NCBI GenBank assembly: GCA_903939765.1
Contig: CAJAIK010000036.1
Location: 1 to 54,190, forward strand
Direction of reading: 5' to 3'
Source: an uncultured Chlorobiaceae bacterium
Lineage (GTDB): Bacteria > Bacteroidota > Chlorobiia > Chlorobiales > Chlorobiaceae
Length of the DNA: 54,190 nucleotides
Part shown: one piece after another, positions 40,860-50,470 of the stretch
Numbering within the stretch: the stretch's first letter is position 1
Layout of the letters: each line of letters starts with the position of its first letter
Notes under the pieces: model-generated
What the model saw: the letters and a program-made list of their open reading frames with translations, nothing else
Told to the model about the DNA's origin: nothing
The model's database searches: none
Position numbers and translations under genes: made by a program

Positions 40860-41849
40860 TTATGGTTCACCAAAACAGAGGGCTGCCGCGCCATAGACTC
40901 CCGCTTTGTTGCCAAGAAGTGCCGGAACCAGTTCAAGCCCTTCATGCATGGAGGGAAGCGTTGAGCGCCTGATCTGGTCGAGAGCTGGATGAAAAATAAG
41001 GTTTCCTGCGGCGGCAATCCCTCCGCCGATCACAAATTTTCTGATATCCATGAGAGCGGTGACATTGGCAAGTCCAACGCCAAGAATCGAGCCAACCCGC
41101 TGCCATACAGCAAGAGAGAGTTCATCGCCATCAAGGGCCGCACGTTCAAGATGAATCGGTGAAAGCTTGGTATAGTCATTGTTGCACAGCTTGCCAACGA
41201 CCCAGCCAGAGGGATTTGCCGCAATCATCCGGTGCGCAATCTCGACAATTCCCTTTTTACCAATAAAACTTTCAAGAGTGCCGCGTATTCCCGCATGAAG
41301 CGTTGATGCTTCAAAATCAATGATCATAAAACCTATTTCGCCCGCAGTGCCATAAGGGCCGCGATAAAGCTTCCTGTTCAGAATAATTCCTCCTCCTACA
41401 CCGGTTCCAAGAGTCACCATGAGAAAATCACGGAACTCACGGCCAGCGCCATAAACCGCTTCACCGAAGGCTGCAACGTTGGCATCATTGTCGAGAAAAA
41501 CCGGAATCGAAAGCCCCTCTGTTTCAGTTAAACATTTCTGCAATTCATCACGCAAGGGTACGACGCCCCAGCCGGGAAGGTTTGGCGGATAGCTCAACAC
41601 CCCCTTCAGGGCATCAACCGCCCCTGGCGCCCCCACTCCTGCACCAGCAAAATCGGCCGGATCCAGACTCTCGCAGGCGAGACGATAGAGGTCGGCAACA
41701 AGTGCTGCAAGCTGCCCTACAATTCCGGCAGGGCCGGATGCTGTATCGGTGAGAATCGTGCGGTCAGTCAGAATTCCTCTCTCTTCGCTAACGACCGCAG
41801 CCTTGATTGCCGTACCGCCAAGATCCATGCCTATTGCCCATCGCGACAT
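40860..41849 (-). CDS. ROK-family sugar kinase (glucokinase-like)
   Basis: 329 residues from ATG 41849, just after lpxA; the longer frame to 41936 overlaps lpxA and is not used. ATP-binding start GMDLGGTAIKAAVV, the FLDNDANVAAFGEAVYGAG catalytic Asp segment, and VTLGTGVGGGIILNRKLYRG are typical of ROK glucokinases. The canonical zinc-binding CxCGxxGC motif is replaced (STLHAGIRGTLESFIG), which is seen in some ROK kinases. Probably phosphorylates glucose or an amino sugar for glycogen or cell-wall metabolism; the substrate is not fixed by sequence. Confidence 0.88.
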   Translation of the reverse strand: MSRWAIGMDLGGTAIKAAVVSEERGILTDRTILTDTASGPAGIVGQLAALVADLYRLACESLDPADFAGAGVGAPGAVDALKGVLSYPPNLPGWGVVPLRDELQKCLTETEGLSIPVFLDNDANVAAFGEAVYGAGREFRDFLMVTLGTGVGGGIILNRKLYRGPYGTAGEIGFMIIDFEASTLHAGIRGTLESFIGKKGIVEIAHRMIAANPSGWVVGKLCNNDYTKLSPIHLERAALDGDELSLAVWQRVGSILGVGLANVTALMDIRKFVIGGGIAAAGNLIFHPALDQIRRSTLPSMHEGLELVPALLGNKAGVYGAAALCFGEP

Positions 41850-41868
41850 CGTGCGCTCTTTTTTATCG

Positions 41869-42666
41869 TCAGTTTTTGAAAGGCTTGATAAATTTCCGTC
41901 CGTGAAGGCCTGAAGCAAAAAAATTGAGAATCTCAATAATTTCCTCCTCCTGTGGAAGTTCGGATTTTACTTTTTCAAGCGCATTGACCAGCAGAAGCCC
42001 GGACTGAAAAATGATCCTGTAGGCATCTTTAATGAGGGTTATCTTTTCGGAAGTGAAGCCCCGCCGTTTCAGGCCAATGGCGTTAAGCCCTTCGTAGCGG
42101 CATGAGTCACTCCCGGAGGCCATGACAAAGGGGGGGACATCAAGCGTTCCTCTGGAGAGCCCTCCGACCATTGAAAAGCGACCAATCCGGACAAACTGGT
42201 GTACGGCGGCAAGCCCGCCGACAACAACATGATCGCCAACCTCACAATGGCCGCCGAACGGAACACCATTTGCAACAACAACATGATTGCCAATCACACA
42301 GTCGTGGCCAACATGCGAATAAGCCATAAAGAGATTGTCTGAACCGATGACGGTTTTACCGCTCGCCTTTGTGCCCCGGTTGAGGGTGACACACTCGCGG
42401 ATAACCGTCCTGTCACCGACGTAAAGCCAGGTCTTCTCACCGGAAAACTTGAGATCCTGTGGCTCATTGGCGAGCACTGCTCCGGAATGGATCTTGCAGG
42501 CGCGGCCGATTCGTGCACCTGAGGCGATATGGACATGGGGCCATATCGTGGTGCCATCACCAATTTCAACATCGTCCTCAATAACCGTGTAGGGACCAAC
42601 GGTAACACCCTCTCCGAGAATGGCGCTCTGGCCAATCACGGCGGTTGGATGAATAGTACTTTGCAT
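41869..42666 (-). CDS. lpxA: UDP-N-acetylglucosamine acyltransferase
   Basis: 265 residues. The first half is a left-handed beta-helix built from hexapeptide repeats (IHPTAVIGQSAILGEGVTVG...), and the catalytic His lies in AYSHVGHDCVIGN. The C-terminal helical part with GLNAIGLKRRGF is diagnostic for LpxA. It adds the first acyl chain to UDP-GlcNAc at the start of lipid A synthesis. Five bases behind the DUF2723 gene; other lipid A genes (lpxH, lpxL-like) are elsewhere in this window. Confidence 0.95.
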   Translation of the reverse strand: MQSTIHPTAVIGQSAILGEGVTVGPYTVIEDDVEIGDGTTIWPHVHIASGARIGRACKIHSGAVLANEPQDLKFSGEKTWLYVGDRTVIRECVTLNRGTKASGKTVIGSDNLFMAYSHVGHDCVIGNHVVVANGVPFGGHCEVGDHVVVGGLAAVHQFVRIGRFSMVGGLSRGTLDVPPFVMASGSDSCRYEGLNAIGLKRRGFTSEKITLIKDAYRIIFQSGLLLVNALEKVKSELPQEEEIIEILNFFASGLHGRKFIKPFKN

Positions 42667-42671
42667 AGTGT

Positions 42672-45317
42672 TTATTCCTTCATGGTTTCGAACTCGTCAA
42701 TCAGTCCTGGTTGTTTCAGTGCTCTGGCAAGCGATGCAATGATGCGTTTCGCATCCTCCTTTCTGCCAACATCCCGGTACGCCCTTGCGAGTACAAAAAA
42801 AAGACGAGGGTCAGTGGCCGGAGATGAGTGAATGCCCAATTTTTCAAGATAGTCAATATACACAGAGGTTTTCTGCTTTTCGCCAAGACGGAGATAAAGG
42901 GCAATGACCGAACCGGCAAGTTCTGGATTAAGGGGATACTGTGTGAGGGGCAAAAGCCAGGCTGAGGTATCAAGTACCTGCAACGCAAGAGTTCCCCGCT
43001 GCGCACTCCGTTCTGCACCCGATGCGTCATGTATCGCCAGAACTCCTTCAGGATCAGCGGCCAGATCAAGGGCAAGGCGCACAAAAAGCGGCGTATAGTT
43101 GCCGCAAAGCCTTCTTGAGGTCTCTTCGAGGTTGACCTGTGGATTGTTGAGGTTACGGTACCGGAAGAGATGAAGAAGGTTTTTGTAAAGCAACGCCGAA
43201 TCGACATAGCTCATCGGGTCTGCACTTTTGAGCGGCACCACCTTGTAGGCAAGGCCATCAAGACGCAGATAATTTTCAAGGCCGATCATACTTTCAGGAT
43301 CAACCGTCAGGGCAAAGTAGATCGGGCGAAGGGAAAAATTGTTCGTGACAATATCATAGACCGCAATATCCTGCGGACGAAGATAGCCCTGGCCACCGTA
43401 AGTCAAGCCGGGCTTCAGCAGCCATTTGATGGTATCGAGTGGTGCAGAGGGCAGCAAAACGCCATGGAGGCGGCTGTCACGCAAAAGCTGCTGACGGGCA
43501 CCAAATGACGGCAGCTCGGCATCAACAGAGTCGATGGGGACATAGGTAATGTCTGCAATCTCGCCATCGCTCATGGTAAATGCAACCGGTTTTGCCCCAC
43601 GGGGAGAGCTGTTTTTCAACTGGTCGAGATACCATCCGGTATTGGCAAGACTCAGGTTGACCACGCGCACATCGGTTCGGATGCGTTCAACCTCCTGCAG
43701 GTACCATAAGGGAAACGTGTCATTATCGCCGTTGGTGAACAGAATCGCATCTTTTTCACAGCTCTGCAGCAGATTCCATGCCCAATCCCACGGAACATAG
43801 TTGCCTGACCGGTCATGCACCCTGTAGTTTGCCCACAACATCCTGCCGTTGATGAGAAGAAGGCCGGTTGCGACTGTCAGCGCGGCAAGAACCATCTGGT
43901 TTCTGCGACCATCAGGTTTCAATCTCGCCCCGAGCCACTGCCAGATACTTTCAACACCGATGCCAATCCAGAGGGCAAAGGCAAAAAAACTGCCCACATA
44001 ACTGTAGTCCCGCTCTCGCGGCTGCGGTTCAGTCTGGTTGAGATAGATAACAAGCGCTGCCCCGGTCAGCACAAAAAGCGCGGTTACAACGAGCCCCATC
44101 TTCCACTCTCGCCGGAAATGGGTGATCGCTCCGACCAGCCCCACAAGGAACGGGATACCCCAAAGCACGGACCAGTCAATTCCGGCACCCTCCATATCAT
44201 TTTCACGCCCGATGAACTGCCAGCCGAAATAGCGGAAATACATCTTCTTCATCTGGTAGGTGAGAAAATAGTCGAGATCACTCGAATAGCGCTGATAGAA
44301 GTACTGATGCACCGGCTCAGGCGACCACCGTCTCGGCCAGAGCGGCATATCACCGTACTGGTCACGGTTGAGGTAAGAGAAAAAGGTCTCGGACGAAGAG
44401 GGATTGTTTTCGTTTATGGGTGGTCCGGCCTGCGCCCGTACAAAGATCATCCCGTAGGAGGTATAACCGATAATGATGAGAAAAAGCGACATCAGGAGGG
44501 TGTTCATGAGCGCCTTACGGTGCTTGTGCGAATACCATGTAGCATAACCGAGTAAGACGAGAAAGAGAAAAAATCCCCACCATGAGGTCAGTTGCAGCAG
44601 AATCGGAAGGCCTTTGATAATCCCGATGTAGATCAGAAAAAAGAGGCCGGACGACGCAACAACGAGCAGGGCGAACGATTTAACGGTAACCTCATACTTT
44701 TTAAAGTAATAGACCAGTGCAACGGCAAAAACAGCCAGCAGGCTGAGCAGGTGCACGCCGATCGAAAGACCGATAATGTACATGACGAGCAGCAGCCACC
44801 TTTCGTGGCCGGGTTTTGGCTCCTCTTCATGCCAGCGGAGAATGAGCCAGACAACCAGAGCGGTAAAAAGCGATGAGAGTGCGTAAACCTCAGCCTCAAC
44901 GGCGTTAAACCAGAAGCTGTCGGAGAGGGCAAGGGCAAGGGCGCCTATGACAGCTCCACCGTAGGCCGAAATCTTTTCAGCCGGGCTCCAGAGCTCTGGA
45001 TCACGTTTGCGGTACATGATGATCAGCCGCACGGTGATGAGGTAGGTCAGCATGATCGTTGCAGCACTGGCAAGGGTGCTGATCAGGTTGACTCTTGCAC
45101 CAATATCACTGAAAAAAGGAACCATCGAAAAGAGACGGCCGAGAAGGAGAAAAAGCGGCGATCCGGGAGGATGAGGAATTCCGAGGGTATAGGCTGTAGC
45201 AATAAACTCCCCGCAATCCCAGAACGAAAAGGTGGGGGCCATGGTGCGGAGATACAGAATTTCGGCGACAAAAAAAAGAACGGCAGCAAGCGTGCGGTTA
45301 ATCGTCCGGTGTGTCAT
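42672..45317 (-). CDS. DUF2723 multi-pass membrane protein (TMEM260-like, glycosyltransferase-C fold)
   Basis: 881 residues. The N-terminus holds the DUF2723 signature (MAPTFSFWDCGEFIATAYTL then GIPHPPGSPL) and at least ten membrane helices to about residue 490; a large periplasmic C-terminal part with helical, TPR-like repeats follows. The family is common in Bacteroidetes and Chlorobi; its eukaryotic relative TMEM260 is an O-mannosyltransferase, so a polyprenyl-sugar-dependent protein or lipid glycosyltransferase is likely. The WDCGE acidic residue is the expected catalytic site. First in a tight run with lpxA. Confidence 0.85.
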   Translation of the reverse strand: MTHRTINRTLAAVLFFVAEILYLRTMAPTFSFWDCGEFIATAYTLGIPHPPGSPLFLLLGRLFSMVPFFSDIGARVNLISTLASAATIMLTYLITVRLIIMYRKRDPELWSPAEKISAYGGAVIGALALALSDSFWFNAVEAEVYALSSLFTALVVWLILRWHEEEPKPGHERWLLLVMYIIGLSIGVHLLSLLAVFAVALVYYFKKYEVTVKSFALLVVASSGLFFLIYIGIIKGLPILLQLTSWWGFFLFLVLLGYATWYSHKHRKALMNTLLMSLFLIIIGYTSYGMIFVRAQAGPPINENNPSSSETFFSYLNRDQYGDMPLWPRRWSPEPVHQYFYQRYSSDLDYFLTYQMKKMYFRYFGWQFIGRENDMEGAGIDWSVLWGIPFLVGLVGAITHFRREWKMGLVVTALFVLTGAALVIYLNQTEPQPRERDYSYVGSFFAFALWIGIGVESIWQWLGARLKPDGRRNQMVLAALTVATGLLLINGRMLWANYRVHDRSGNYVPWDWAWNLLQSCEKDAILFTNGDNDTFPLWYLQEVERIRTDVRVVNLSLANTGWYLDQLKNSSPRGAKPVAFTMSDGEIADITYVPIDSVDAELPSFGARQQLLRDSRLHGVLLPSAPLDTIKWLLKPGLTYGGQGYLRPQDIAVYDIVTNNFSLRPIYFALTVDPESMIGLENYLRLDGLAYKVVPLKSADPMSYVDSALLYKNLLHLFRYRNLNNPQVNLEETSRRLCGNYTPLFVRLALDLAADPEGVLAIHDASGAERSAQRGTLALQVLDTSAWLLPLTQYPLNPELAGSVIALYLRLGEKQKTSVYIDYLEKLGIHSSPATDPRLFFVLARAYRDVGRKEDAKRIIASLARALKQPGLIDEFETMKE

Positions 45318-45344
45318 AGGGGAAACGTGCTCAGAAGTATTGGG

Positions 45345-46469
45345 TTATCCGAAAATAAACTCTTCGGCAATGAGATCAGCAAACAAAAAACCTTTTTTGG
45401 TCAAATAAAGACGCCCCTCCTGTTGCTCTATCCATCCCCTCTCTGAAAATCGGGCAATGGAGTGTGAAAGAGTGTGTATCAATTTATTTCCTTTTTGCAA
45501 AAAATCAACATCCAGACCACTGTTTATTCGAAGTGAGAGAAAAACCTCTTCCGTAAAGCGCTCCTCGGCCGAAAGCTCTTCTCGAAAATCGATGGCATCG
45601 GCAGGAGCCGCCAGATATCGTGCAAGGCTCGACACGTTTGCCGTACGAATCTCCCGCTCCTCTGAAACAATTAAGCTGTGCGCAGAAGGTCCAAAGCCAA
45701 AGTATGGCTCCCGCTTCCATGTGGCAAGGTTGTAACGGGAATGGTGGCCCGGCAGAGAAAAATTGGAAACCTCGTACTGGCTGTACCCCTGAAGCGACAA
45801 TGCACCCTGTGCATATTCATAGAGAGAGGCCTGCAGGGCATCATCCGGAACGGTAACAATCCCTTTGGCTACCTGGCGGTGGAGCATGGTTTTGGGTTCG
45901 AGCGAGAGCATATAGAGCGAGAGATGGTGGGGGCGCAGTGAGAGTGCCTCATGCAGATCGGCCTCCCATAGTGAACCATTCTCTCCGGGAACCCCGCAAA
46001 TGAGATCAACGCTTACTGACTTGAACCGCCGGAGTGCGTCGGCGGTTACCCGGCCCGCCTGGATTGCCGTGTGCGCCCGGCCGAGCGCACAAAGCTTTTC
46101 TGTTGTAAACGACTGAACTCCGATACTGAGCCTGGTTACACCCGCCGCCCGAAACTCATCCATGGTCTTGAGGCTGAGATCTTCGGGATTGGCCTCAAGA
46201 GCTATTTCAATATCAGGAGCGAAGCGGCACAAAGCGGCAAGAGTTTCAAGCCATCCGGCAAGATAGCGCACGGGCACCATCGATGGGGTACCTCCGCCAA
46301 AATGAATGGCGCTGATGGTTTGCCCTTTCATTTCGAGCGAACGGGAGGCTGTTTCGAGGGAGAGTGCACGAAAAAAAGCCGCAATCTGATCCCCGCCTGT
46401 AACCAGATAAAAATCACAGTAGGAACAGCGCGCCTTGCAGAATGGAATATGCAGATAGAGGGTCAACAT
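45345..46469 (-). CDS. hemW: HemW-like radical-SAM protein (coproporphyrinogen oxidase family)
   Basis: 374 residues. Radical-SAM motif CKARCSYCDF at residues 10-19 after LYLHIPF, and conserved HFGGGTPSM, SIGVQSF, VDLICGVPGE and LSLYMLSLEP blocks. The length and the lack of the HemN-specific N-terminus point to HemW, a heme-binding chaperone, rather than the oxygen-independent coproporphyrinogen oxidase. C-terminal winged-helix part (FLQKGNKLIHTLSHSIARFSERGWI..). 36 bases after gmhB. Confidence 0.87.
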   Translation of the reverse strand: MLTLYLHIPFCKARCSYCDFYLVTGGDQIAAFFRALSLETASRSLEMKGQTISAIHFGGGTPSMVPVRYLAGWLETLAALCRFAPDIEIALEANPEDLSLKTMDEFRAAGVTRLSIGVQSFTTEKLCALGRAHTAIQAGRVTADALRRFKSVSVDLICGVPGENGSLWEADLHEALSLRPHHLSLYMLSLEPKTMLHRQVAKGIVTVPDDALQASLYEYAQGALSLQGYSQYEVSNFSLPGHHSRYNLATWKREPYFGFGPSAHSLIVSEEREIRTANVSSLARYLAAPADAIDFREELSAEERFTEEVFLSLRINSGLDVDFLQKGNKLIHTLSHSIARFSERGWIEQQEGRLYLTKKGFLFADLIAEEFIFG

Positions 46470-46505
46470 GGCCTGAAGAGGCTGATATGACGGTGCGAAA
46501 CCAGA

Positions 46506-47096
46506 TCAGGAGAGGGCAAGGATATGCTCCGTAACGGCTTGATAGAGATCATCCGCCACAAATTCGGGAATGATGTTACGAGTTATGCAGAGCGCCTCTT
46601 CATTGTGGCCGGTACGAACCAGCACAGGCCGAAGTCCGGCACGCAGAGCGCACTCAACATCGAGCGTTTTATCTCCGACAAAAAAAGAGGCGCTTCGGTC
46701 TACAATGATCCCCTCTTCCAAAAAATCACTGATGGCCAGTTCAACCATTCCCGTTGCAGGTTTGCGGAAATCAGCAAAACGGTCGTACTCTGGATGAGGG
46801 TACTGGGGATGAAAGGGGCAGTAATAGCAGCGGTCAAAACGGGCATTTTTGGCCGAAAGCAGTTCGTTGAGATAGCGGTTCACCTCTTCAACCTGGGCGA
46901 CGGTCGCTATTCCTCTGGCAATCCCCGCCTGGTTGCTCACAATGACAATCCGGAATCCGGCCTTTTTTGCCAGTGCAATAGCCTCATCCGAGCGATCAAT
47001 CAGTTTCAACTGTTCTTTAAGAAAAACGTATGAGCCGGTATCCTGATTTATGGTGCCATCCCGGTCAAGAAAGAGTACCCTGGTTTTCTGCGCCAT
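46506..47096 (-). CDS. gmhB: D-glycero-D-manno-heptose 1,7-bisphosphate phosphatase-like (GmhB)
   Basis: 196 residues, HAD fold. FLDRDGTINQDTG holds the nucleophile and acid Asp, IVSNQAGIARG is motif II, FRKPATGM the Lys motif and FFVGDKTLDVE motif IV. It removes the 1-phosphate in ADP-heptose synthesis for LPS. The zinc loop is odd: CYYCPFHPQYPHPEY is followed by FADFRKP, where family members have CDCRKP, so the last two zinc Cys are missing. HisB-N is the closest alternative. Between glgA and hemW. Confidence 0.85.
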   Translation of the reverse strand: MAQKTRVLFLDRDGTINQDTGSYVFLKEQLKLIDRSDEAIALAKKAGFRIVIVSNQAGIARGIATVAQVEEVNRYLNELLSAKNARFDRCYYCPFHPQYPHPEYDRFADFRKPATGMVELAISDFLEEGIIVDRSASFFVGDKTLDVECALRAGLRPVLVRTGHNEEALCITRNIIPEFVADDLYQAVTEHILALS

Positions 47097-47104
47097 TGCT
47101 CTGC

Positions 47105-48574
47105 CTATTGTTCAATAAGTTCACGGTACAACTGATCATACTCTTCTGCCGATTTTTTCCAGGTAAAGTCGCGGGTCATGGCTGTCGTGACAATTTGCTG
47201 CCAGCTCTCCTCATCATGAAAACAGGCAAGAGCCTCTTCGAGCTTGCCAATAAGCGACTCGGCAGTATAGTCATGAAAAATAAAGCCGGAACCACTCGCT
47301 TGTGCAAAATCCTCTATGGTTTCTATAATCCCTCCGCCAGCATAGGCTACCGGTATCGTCCCGTAATTCATCGCAAACATCTGTATCATACCGCATGACT
47401 CAATCATGCCAGGCATGAGCAGAATATCCAGGCCGGCAATGGCAAGGTGAAAAAAAGAATCGGAGTATTCACCATGAACACTCACCTGCTCAGGATGTTC
47501 CAGAGCAAAATCCTGAAACACTTTTTCATATTTTTTGTCGCCTGAGCCGCTGATGACAAGCTGAATATTGAGAGATGCAAGCCGTTCAAGGCTCTGCTGC
47601 AGCAACTCAGCGCCCTGAAACTCGTCAAAATTGACGATCACCCCCACCACAGGAACACCTTCAGAGTATGGAAGACCAGCTTGCTCAAGCAGTGCTTTTT
47701 TATTGTCAAGCTTGCCGTCCATGTGCTCAACACTATATCGTTTTTTGATGAGCTTGTCGACCGAGGGGTTCCACTGCCGGGTATCGATACCGTTAACAAT
47801 ACCGTACACCTTCGTCTGATGCGCCTCAAGAAGCTGGCCAAGCCCGTATGTCTTCAAGCCATTATGGATAATCTCATCAGCATACAGCTTCGAGGTCGTC
47901 GTCAGAAGATCGGCATGTTCAACGCCGGTATAGAGCATATTGACATCATCACCCTGGCTATGCATGGCCGAACAGACCTCCGCAGGAAGCAGTTTCTGGA
48001 ATGCCTTGGCAGGAAGCAGGCCCTGACGGTAAATATTGTGAATGGAAAAGACCGTTTTTATATCCTTGAAAAACTCATGTGAGGCGTAAACTGTTTTCAA
48101 AAGAAGGGGAATAAGACCAGCATGCCAGTCGTGGCAGTGGATAATATCCGGCTTCCAGCCGAGCCGCTGCAGGGTTTCAAGCACTCCCACATTGAAAAAA
48201 ACAACCTTGTCGACACTTCCTTTCAGATCACTTCCATTGTATATATCTGAAAAAAGACCGTTACGCTTAAAATATTTTTCGTTATAAAGGAAATAGGTCT
48301 GAATTTTACTTGAGGGTAACGCGGTAACCTTGACGTGCAGTAAATCAATTTTTTCCTTGAGATCAACCTCAATGTCGGAGAGACGCAAAACATCATGCAA
48401 CCGGAATTTACGGTCATTTATGGTACCATACTTCGGCATCATGATGCGGGCCTCAAAGCCTTCCTCCTCAATAGCCTGGGGGAATGACGCCATAAAATCA
48501 GCAAGAGGACTGATCCTTACAAAAGGAGAGACTTCACCGGAGACATAAAGAACTTTAAAATTTCGTCTGGACAT
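47105..48574 (-). CDS. glgA: Glycogen synthase (GT5), variant nucleotide-binding motif
   Basis: 489 residues. GT-B fold: the N-terminal domain starts KVLYVSGEVSPFVRISPLAD, where canonical GlgA has the ADP-binding KTGGL instead of RISPL. IIHCHDWHAGLIPLL, VFSIHNIYRQG, the GIVNGIDTRQWNP hinge and the late GMIESCGMIQMFAMNYGTIP block are clear GT5 features. The final AYAGGGIIETI takes the place of TGGL-type sequence. It elongates alpha-1,4-glucan from ADP-glucose (or UDP-glucose). From memory this divergent form is normal for green sulfur bacteria. First gene of the minus-strand run to the PerM-like gene. Confidence 0.88.
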   Translation of the reverse strand: MSRRNFKVLYVSGEVSPFVRISPLADFMASFPQAIEEEGFEARIMMPKYGTINDRKFRLHDVLRLSDIEVDLKEKIDLLHVKVTALPSSKIQTYFLYNEKYFKRNGLFSDIYNGSDLKGSVDKVVFFNVGVLETLQRLGWKPDIIHCHDWHAGLIPLLLKTVYASHEFFKDIKTVFSIHNIYRQGLLPAKAFQKLLPAEVCSAMHSQGDDVNMLYTGVEHADLLTTTSKLYADEIIHNGLKTYGLGQLLEAHQTKVYGIVNGIDTRQWNPSVDKLIKKRYSVEHMDGKLDNKKALLEQAGLPYSEGVPVVGVIVNFDEFQGAELLQQSLERLASLNIQLVISGSGDKKYEKVFQDFALEHPEQVSVHGEYSDSFFHLAIAGLDILLMPGMIESCGMIQMFAMNYGTIPVAYAGGGIIETIEDFAQASGSGFIFHDYTAESLIGKLEEALACFHDEESWQQIVTTAMTRDFTWKKSAEEYDQLYRELIEQ

Positions 48575-48699
48575 CTATATGACACTCAATCTATAATTTT
48601 TCATGAAAAGCTTTCATAGAACTACATTAGTTTCTAATTTACGAATTTTCACAGACACATACAATCAAGCCTCACTCACCAAGGATGTAAAGGATTTTC

Positions 48700-49818
48700 A
48701 TGCAGAGTACCTCCCGCATCGCACATGTGTTCGTCATTCTCCTGCTCTGGCTTACCGGCGGCTGTGCTTCTGATCGGCCTCCTTCGGGTGGCCCTCTTGA
48801 TACAACTCCATTGCAGGTGATTTTTTCTGATCCAGCTCCATCGGCTGTGCACGTCTCGACGGAGAGAATTCGCCTGACCTTCAACCACGCTGTTTCCGCA
48901 CGGCAATTACTCAATACCGTGATGATTGCTCCAGCCATCGGCGACTATGATATTTCCGTTTCCGGAAGAACAATGGAAATAACAGGGTTCAAACCACTTG
49001 AACAGGACCAAACCTATATTCTCTCCCTCGACAAAAAGCTCAGGGACAACAGTGACCGCGCCTTTACAACTCCCTATACCATGGCATTCTCCACAGGAAC
49101 GGTTATCGATGACGGAATAATCAGTGGAAAGGTAATCAATGCCGACTTTTCTCCGGCCACGAATGCTCTGATCGTTGCTTTTTCCGAAGACCATAAAACC
49201 TCTGATAACGGAAGCTTGCTGCAAAGAGAACCTGATTATTTTGCTGAGACCGATGGCTCAGGAGCCTTCTCTTTAAAGCACATGGCCAAAGGATTGTACC
49301 GGATTGTTGCTTTCAACGATCGAAACGGTAACCTGCGCATTAACGCTGCAACAGAGGAGGTTGCCCTCTGCAGTAAAGCGGTGCTTGCCACGGGTTCTTC
49401 CGATCTTCTCTTCAGACTTTCCGGAACACATCCTGATACCGGGAAATTGCCTTCCGGAATAACGAACAACCTGCCTGACGCTGCTGCAACCGGAACCATC
49501 TCGGGAACCTGCTTTGCCTCCGGACCATACGTTATCGTTGAGGCGTCGAGTAAAACGGCATCGTTCCGCACAACGGCATCGCGCGACCGGAATGGCTCAT
49601 TTCAGTACGTTTTTTCGGAACTCCCTTCTGGCAGCTATACCATCAGCGCATTTTCACCCTCCGACAGCAAAAGGCCCAACTCCGAACGACAGTGGAATCC
49701 TGGTTCCATAGAACCGTTTCAGCCTGCTGAACCATTCGGATTTTATCCTGAAAAGGTAACCGCACGTCCACGCTGGACAACTGAGCATATCGATATTCGC
49801 ATCACCACGTCCAAGTAA
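48700..49818 (+). CDS. Lipoprotein with bacterial Ig-like (Big_5) domain
   Basis: 372 residues. Lipoprotein signal ending LTGGC (Cys near residue 22) after a hydrophobic core, start set by an AAAGGA site. The N-terminal part (LQVIFSDPAPSAVHVSTERIRLTFNHAVSARQ... GRTMEITGFKPLEQDQTYILSL) is a Big_5-type Ig-like domain with the usual 'P......i...F...v'. A carboxypeptidase-regulatory-like beta domain follows (GSFSLKHMAKGLYRIVAFND). Likely attached to an outer or inner membrane leaflet; function unknown. It shares an ATG/stop overlap with bchJ. Confidence 0.8.
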   Translation: MQSTSRIAHVFVILLLWLTGGCASDRPPSGGPLDTTPLQVIFSDPAPSAVHVSTERIRLTFNHAVSARQLLNTVMIAPAIGDYDISVSGRTMEITGFKPLEQDQTYILSLDKKLRDNSDRAFTTPYTMAFSTGTVIDDGIISGKVINADFSPATNALIVAFSEDHKTSDNGSLLQREPDYFAETDGSGAFSLKHMAKGLYRIVAFNDRNGNLRINAATEEVALCSKAVLATGSSDLLFRLSGTHPDTGKLPSGITNNLPDAAATGTISGTCFASGPYVIVEASSKTASFRTTASRDRNGSFQYVFSELPSGSYTISAFSPSDSKRPNSERQWNPGSIEPFQPAEPFGFYPEKVTARPRWTTEHIDIRITTSK

Positions 49819-50405
49819 TGAAACCAATGTTTTCAACGATGAACACACCGTCCAGAATAGGCCCGAATTCAATTATCCAGACCGTTGCCGCCCTTGAGAC
49901 TCTCTATGGTAAAGCAAAATCTGACGCGCTTCTCCGCAAAATCGGTCAGGGGTACCTTATCGGAAGCCTGCCGAAGGAGATGGTAGAGGAGGCGAAATTC
50001 CACTCACTGGTCATTGCACTGCAAAAAGAGATTGCAGAGACCTCCGCCATCCTCAAGGAAGCTGGAGAACGAACTGCCCGTTATCTTCTGAAAGTGCGTA
50101 TTCCCGTCATTTTCCAGAAATTCCTGAAACTTTTGCCACACCGTCTGGCATTCCGGCTTTTCCTCTTCGCCATCAGCAAAAACGCGTGGACCTTTGCCGG
50201 GAGCGGCGAATTCACCTACGCCATGAACCAACCGCCTGAAATAACCGTCAAGGTAACGTTCCCAAGCCATCCGGTTGTCGGCAACTTCTATCTCGGTACT
50301 TTCACCACCCTTTTGCAGGAGTTGGTCAACCCGGCAACAAAGATCAAGCCCGACATCAACAAGGAAGACGGGGGTATACGATGCCACTATCAGTGTGAAA
50401 TTTGA
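49818..50405 (+). CDS. bchJ: BchJ homologue (V4R domain protein)
   Basis: 195 residues. RIGPNSIIQTVAAL near residue 13 is the BchJ start, and the V4R domain follows, with a C-terminal HYQCEI. BchJ was first named a divinyl reductase; in Chlorobaculum it appears to assist intermediate channelling while BciA does the 8-vinyl reduction, so the enzymatic name is avoided. ATG overlaps the stop of the lipoprotein gene (TAATG), so it is translationally coupled. It faces bchL across a terminator. Confidence 0.8.
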   Translation: MKPMFSTMNTPSRIGPNSIIQTVAALETLYGKAKSDALLRKIGQGYLIGSLPKEMVEEAKFHSLVIALQKEIAETSAILKEAGERTARYLLKVRIPVIFQKFLKLLPHRLAFRLFLFAISKNAWTFAGSGEFTYAMNQPPEITVKVTFPSHPVVGNFYLGTFTTLLQELVNPATKIKPDINKEDGGIRCHYQCEI

Positions 50406-50418
50406 GATCATGCAATGC

Positions 50419-50449
50419 AAAAAGGCAGCCCGAAAGCTGCCTTTTTTTG
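50419..50449. terminator. Bidirectional terminator between bchJ and bchL
   Basis: GC-rich stem AAAAAGGCAGC / GCTGCCTTTTTTT with a CCGAAA loop gives T-runs on both strands and ends both convergent transcripts. Confidence 0.9.
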
Positions 50450-50470
50450 TGCCGATATGAAAGCCAGGGG

